This document shows, in pieces, positions 5,058-7,302 of a DNA stretch of 7,302 nt (position 1 is its first letter; every line of letters starts with the position of its first letter). The notes under the pieces are model-generated. The model was not told the DNA's origin and ran no database searches. It worked only from the letters and a program-made list of their open reading frames with translations. Source of the stretch: UBA7702 sp051866595 (GTDB lineage Bacteria > Bacillota > Dehalobacteriia > UBA7702); contig JBJDXI010000156.1 in NCBI GenBank assembly GCA_051866595.1, positions 1-7,302 of the forward strand, in the 5' to 3' direction. A program made the position numbers and the translations under genes.

Positions 5058-6416
5058 ATGAAGCTGAAAGCAAAAATGTACAACAGGACATTCGAATTTC
5101 ATTCCGTCGCCGAAGTTTTGGCCAAAGCGAACGAAGTGAAAGCCGGTGACACCTGGCAAGGCATTGCAGCTGAATCTCAGACGGAAAGAGTCGCAGCAAG
5201 ACTCGTGCTGAGCCGCATGACCTTGGAAGACATCTATGAAAACCCGGTCATTCCTTACGAAAAGGACGAAGTTACCCGTGTAATTTACGATGATGTCAAC
5301 AAATTCATCTACAACGAATTCAAAGGGTATACGATCGGTGAACTGCGTGAGTACATCCTGTCTCACAGTGGTGACGAAATCCTTCGCCTCGGCCGCGGTA
5401 TGACAAGTGAAGCCATTGCCGCCGTCGCGAAACTCATGTCCAACCTGGACCTCGTAACCGCTTCTGCCAAAGTTCGTCAGCCTTCCCGTTGCAACACCAC
5501 GATTGGTCTCCCCGGCAGAATGTCTTACAGAAACCAGCCGAACCACACCACTGACGATGTGAACGGGATTATGGCTTCGATGAAAGAAGGTTTCACCTAC
5601 GGTTCCGGTGACGCTGTTATCGGTATCAACCCCGTAGAAGATAATCCGGAAAACACGGCTTATCTACTGAAAACCGTTCATGAATTCATGGATGAATGGA
5701 AAATTCCCACTCAGGCCTGCGTTCTGGCTCATGTGACCACTCAGATGAGAGCTCAGGAACTCGGCGCTCCCATCGACGTTTTCTTCCAGAGCATCGCCGG
5801 TACCGAAGCGACCAACGACGCTTTCGGTATCAGCAAAGAATTGCTTGAAAACGCCAGAGAAGCCTGCCGTCAGGGCGGCAACAGCCTTGGCCCCAACTTC
5901 ATGTATTTTGAAACCGGTCAGGGTTCCGAAGTATCCCTTGAAGCCGATGAAGGTATTGACGAAATGACTCTGGAAGCCAGAACTTACGGTTTCGGCCGCC
6001 ATTTCCAGCCCTTCATGGTTAACAACGTATCCGGCTTCATCGGTCCGGAAACCATTTACGATGGCCGTGAAGTTGTCCGTGCGGACATTGAAGACTTGTT
6101 CATGGGTAAAGTCCATGGTCTTCCCATGGGGATTGCTCCCTGCTACACCAACCATATGAAGTGCGACCAGAACGACCAGGAAAATGGTACCATGCTCTGC
6201 GCGATGGCCGGTTCCTTCTACTTCATGGGTGTTCCCGGCGGCGACGATATCATGCTGAACTATCAGGATACGACGTATCATGACGACGCCTCGATCCGCG
6301 AAATTCTTGGCTTACGTCCTACACCTGAATTTGAAAAATGGATGGAAGATATGGGTCTTATGGAAGACGGTCATCTGACCGAACTCGCCGGCGATCCTTC
6401 CATCTTTGAAAAATAA
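5058..6416 (+). CDS. eutB: Ethanolamine ammonia-lyase large (alpha) subunit EutB
   Basis: A 452-residue protein, the family's normal length (E. coli about 453), aligning end to end: NPVIPYE, DDVN, the TIM-barrel segments TTIGLPGRMS, GDAVIGINPV, CVLAHVTTQ, FQSIAGTE and FETGQGSEVSLEADEG, then CYTNHMKCDQND, GVPGGDDIMLNYQ, LRPTPEFEKWM and AGDPSIF. With EutC it converts ethanolamine to acetaldehyde and NH3 by adenosylcobalamin radical chemistry. Pocket residues that align with E. coli Arg160, Gln162, Asn193, Glu287 and Met392 (numbers from memory) are kept as Arg158, Gln160, Asn191, Glu285 and Met390. The position of Asp362 is Ala360, in MGIAPCYTNH instead of the E. coli MGCDCCYTNH. ATG 5058 follows AAGGAG (5044-5049) at 8 bases. 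eutC starts 18 bases after its stop. Confidence 0.97.
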   Translation: MKLKAKMYNRTFEFHSVAEVLAKANEVKAGDTWQGIAAESQTERVAARLVLSRMTLEDIYENPVIPYEKDEVTRVIYDDVNKFIYNEFKGYTIGELREYILSHSGDEILRLGRGMTSEAIAAVAKLMSNLDLVTASAKVRQPSRCNTTIGLPGRMSYRNQPNHTTDDVNGIMASMKEGFTYGSGDAVIGINPVEDNPENTAYLLKTVHEFMDEWKIPTQACVLAHVTTQMRAQELGAPIDVFFQSIAGTEATNDAFGISKELLENAREACRQGGNSLGPNFMYFETGQGSEVSLEADEGIDEMTLEARTYGFGRHFQPFMVNNVSGFIGPETIYDGREVVRADIEDLFMGKVHGLPMGIAPCYTNHMKCDQNDQENGTMLCAMAGSFYFMGVPGGDDIMLNYQDTTYHDDASIREILGLRPTPEFEKWMEDMGLMEDGHLTELAGDPSIFEK

Positions 6417-6434
6417 GGGGGAGGAGAAAGAATA

Positions 6435-7302
6435 ATGGCTAACTATCAAAATGACATGGAAAGATTGATCGTGGAATCGGTCCTTGCCGAACTGCGTAAA
6501 AACGGCGCCGCTCCGGCCGCCTGCGGCAATACTGCTGTCGGCGTTGAAGACGGTGTGATCGATCTTCCCGATATTTCCAAACCCACACTTTTGAACGCGA
6601 AAAACATGGCTGCTGTGGAAGCCATGAAACAGGTGACCAACGCCAGAATCGGTCTCGGCCGCTGCGGCACCAGACAGAGAACCGATACATGGATCCGCTT
6701 CCAGGCTGACCATGCCGTTGCTCAGGACGCTGTTTTCATGGATGTTTCCGATGAGTTCCTTAAAGCGAACAATCTGGAAACCATCACCACCAGAGCTACC
6801 ACCAAAGACGACTTCCTCCGCGAACCGAACTGGGGCACCCAGCTCAGCGAAGAAGGCCGCAAAAAACTTCATGAAATCTGCAAAAGAGATGCGCAGATCC
6901 ATGAACAGAGAAATCATGTTTCCATTTCCAAGGTTCAGGTCCAGATCATCATCGCCGATGGTTTGAGCTCCTCCGCCATCGAAACCAACATTCCCGAAAT
7001 TCTTCCTCCTCTGGTACAGGGGCTTGAAGCTGCCGGTATCACCGTCGGCACTCCCGTTTTCGTGAAAAACGGCCGCGTCCGCGTCATGGATGAAGTCGGT
7101 ATGGAACTCGGCTGCGATGTCGTTCTCAACCTCATCGGTGAAAGACCCGGTCTCGGTACGGCCAACTCCATGAGCGCATACCTCATTTACAGACCGACCA
7201 AAGATACCGTGGAATCCGACAGAACTTTGATTTCCAACATCTATGCCGGCGGTACTCCTCCGGTAGAAGCCGGCGCTCAGCTCGTTGACCTGATCAAGGA
7301 TA
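6435..7302 (+). CDS. eutC: Ethanolamine ammonia-lyase small (beta) subunit EutC, 3'-truncated by window edge
   Basis: Open from ATG 6435 to the window end, giving 289 codons; E. coli EutC has about 295 residues and the C-terminal landmark GGTPPVEAGAQLVDLIKD is reached, so only some 15 residues are missing. The ribosome site GGGGGAGGAG (6417-6426) is very strong and sits right after the eutB stop. After a variable N-terminal helix and linker (1-55), conserved blocks appear in family order: ARIGLGRCGTRQRTDTWIRF (70-89), ADHAVAQDAV (91-100), DGLSSSAI (175-182), EILPPLVQGLEAAGI (188-202), GERPGLG (235-241), NSMSAYLIYRP (244-254) and ISNIYAGGTPPVE (266-278). EutC packs against the EutB barrel and helps form the cobalamin site of the (EutBC) oligomer; its N-terminal helix is known to help solubility and targeting of the enzyme to the compartment. 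Confidence 0.96.
   Translation, partial: MANYQNDMERLIVESVLAELRKNGAAPAACGNTAVGVEDGVIDLPDISKPTLLNAKNMAAVEAMKQVTNARIGLGRCGTRQRTDTWIRFQADHAVAQDAVFMDVSDEFLKANNLETITTRATTKDDFLREPNWGTQLSEEGRKKLHEICKRDAQIHEQRNHVSISKVQVQIIIADGLSSSAIETNIPEILPPLVQGLEAAGITVGTPVFVKNGRVRVMDEVGMELGCDVVLNLIGERPGLGTANSMSAYLIYRPTKDTVESDRTLISNIYAGGTPPVEAGAQLVDLIKD

Noticed and set aside
5664..6281. Minus-strand 205-codon ORF
   Set aside because: It is the antisense of eutB; long open antisense frames follow from the codon use of the real gene.

Overview
The window is a moderate-GC bacterial segment that holds the start of an ethanolamine-utilisation (eut) locus. All recognisable genes are on the + strand and have strong purine-rich Shine-Dalgarno sequences. 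Gene content (B12-dependent ethanolamine ammonia-lyase, the EutS shell protein, EutP GTPases) and style suggest an anaerobic, gut-type member of the Bacillota. Negativicutes is my best guess, but that is inference only: no rRNA or other phylogenetic marker is present.

Layout. (1) 1-1276: the 3' part of a DMT/EamA-like multi-pass transporter gene, closely followed by a gene for an 87-residue protein with a winged-helix-like pattern, then two strong hairpin terminators (1301-1334, 1405-1440). (2) 1441-2765: about 1.3 kb with no intact recognisable gene. It is G+T-rich on the + strand, then holds a decayed coding remnant (about 1939-2322), a possible 35-codon ORF with a good ribosome site (2421-2528), a nested AT-rich palindrome (2549-2622) and a small hairpin (2711-2729). 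(3) 2776-3543: a near-consensus sigma70 promoter, a HAD-family hydrolase gene and an AT-rich hairpin with a T-tract. (4) 3579-7302: eutS, two tandem eutP-like genes about 81 % identical in protein, eutB and eutC. The eutC gene runs off the right edge, probably lacking only some 15 residues.

How it works together. EutB and EutC form the adenosylcobalamin-dependent lyase that splits ethanolamine to acetaldehyde and ammonia. EutS is a bacterial-microcompartment shell protein, so the reaction is probably enclosed. The EutP proteins are small P-loop NTPases of the EutP/PduV family. The HAD phosphatase and the transporter may supply or process a substrate, but that rests on proximity alone.

Most notable points: the eutP tandem duplication, and an alanine in EutB at the position I align to the substrate-amine-contacting Asp362 of the E. 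coli enzyme while the other pocket residues are kept. No eutH, eutA, eutVW, eutT or other shell gene is visible here; they may lie outside the window.
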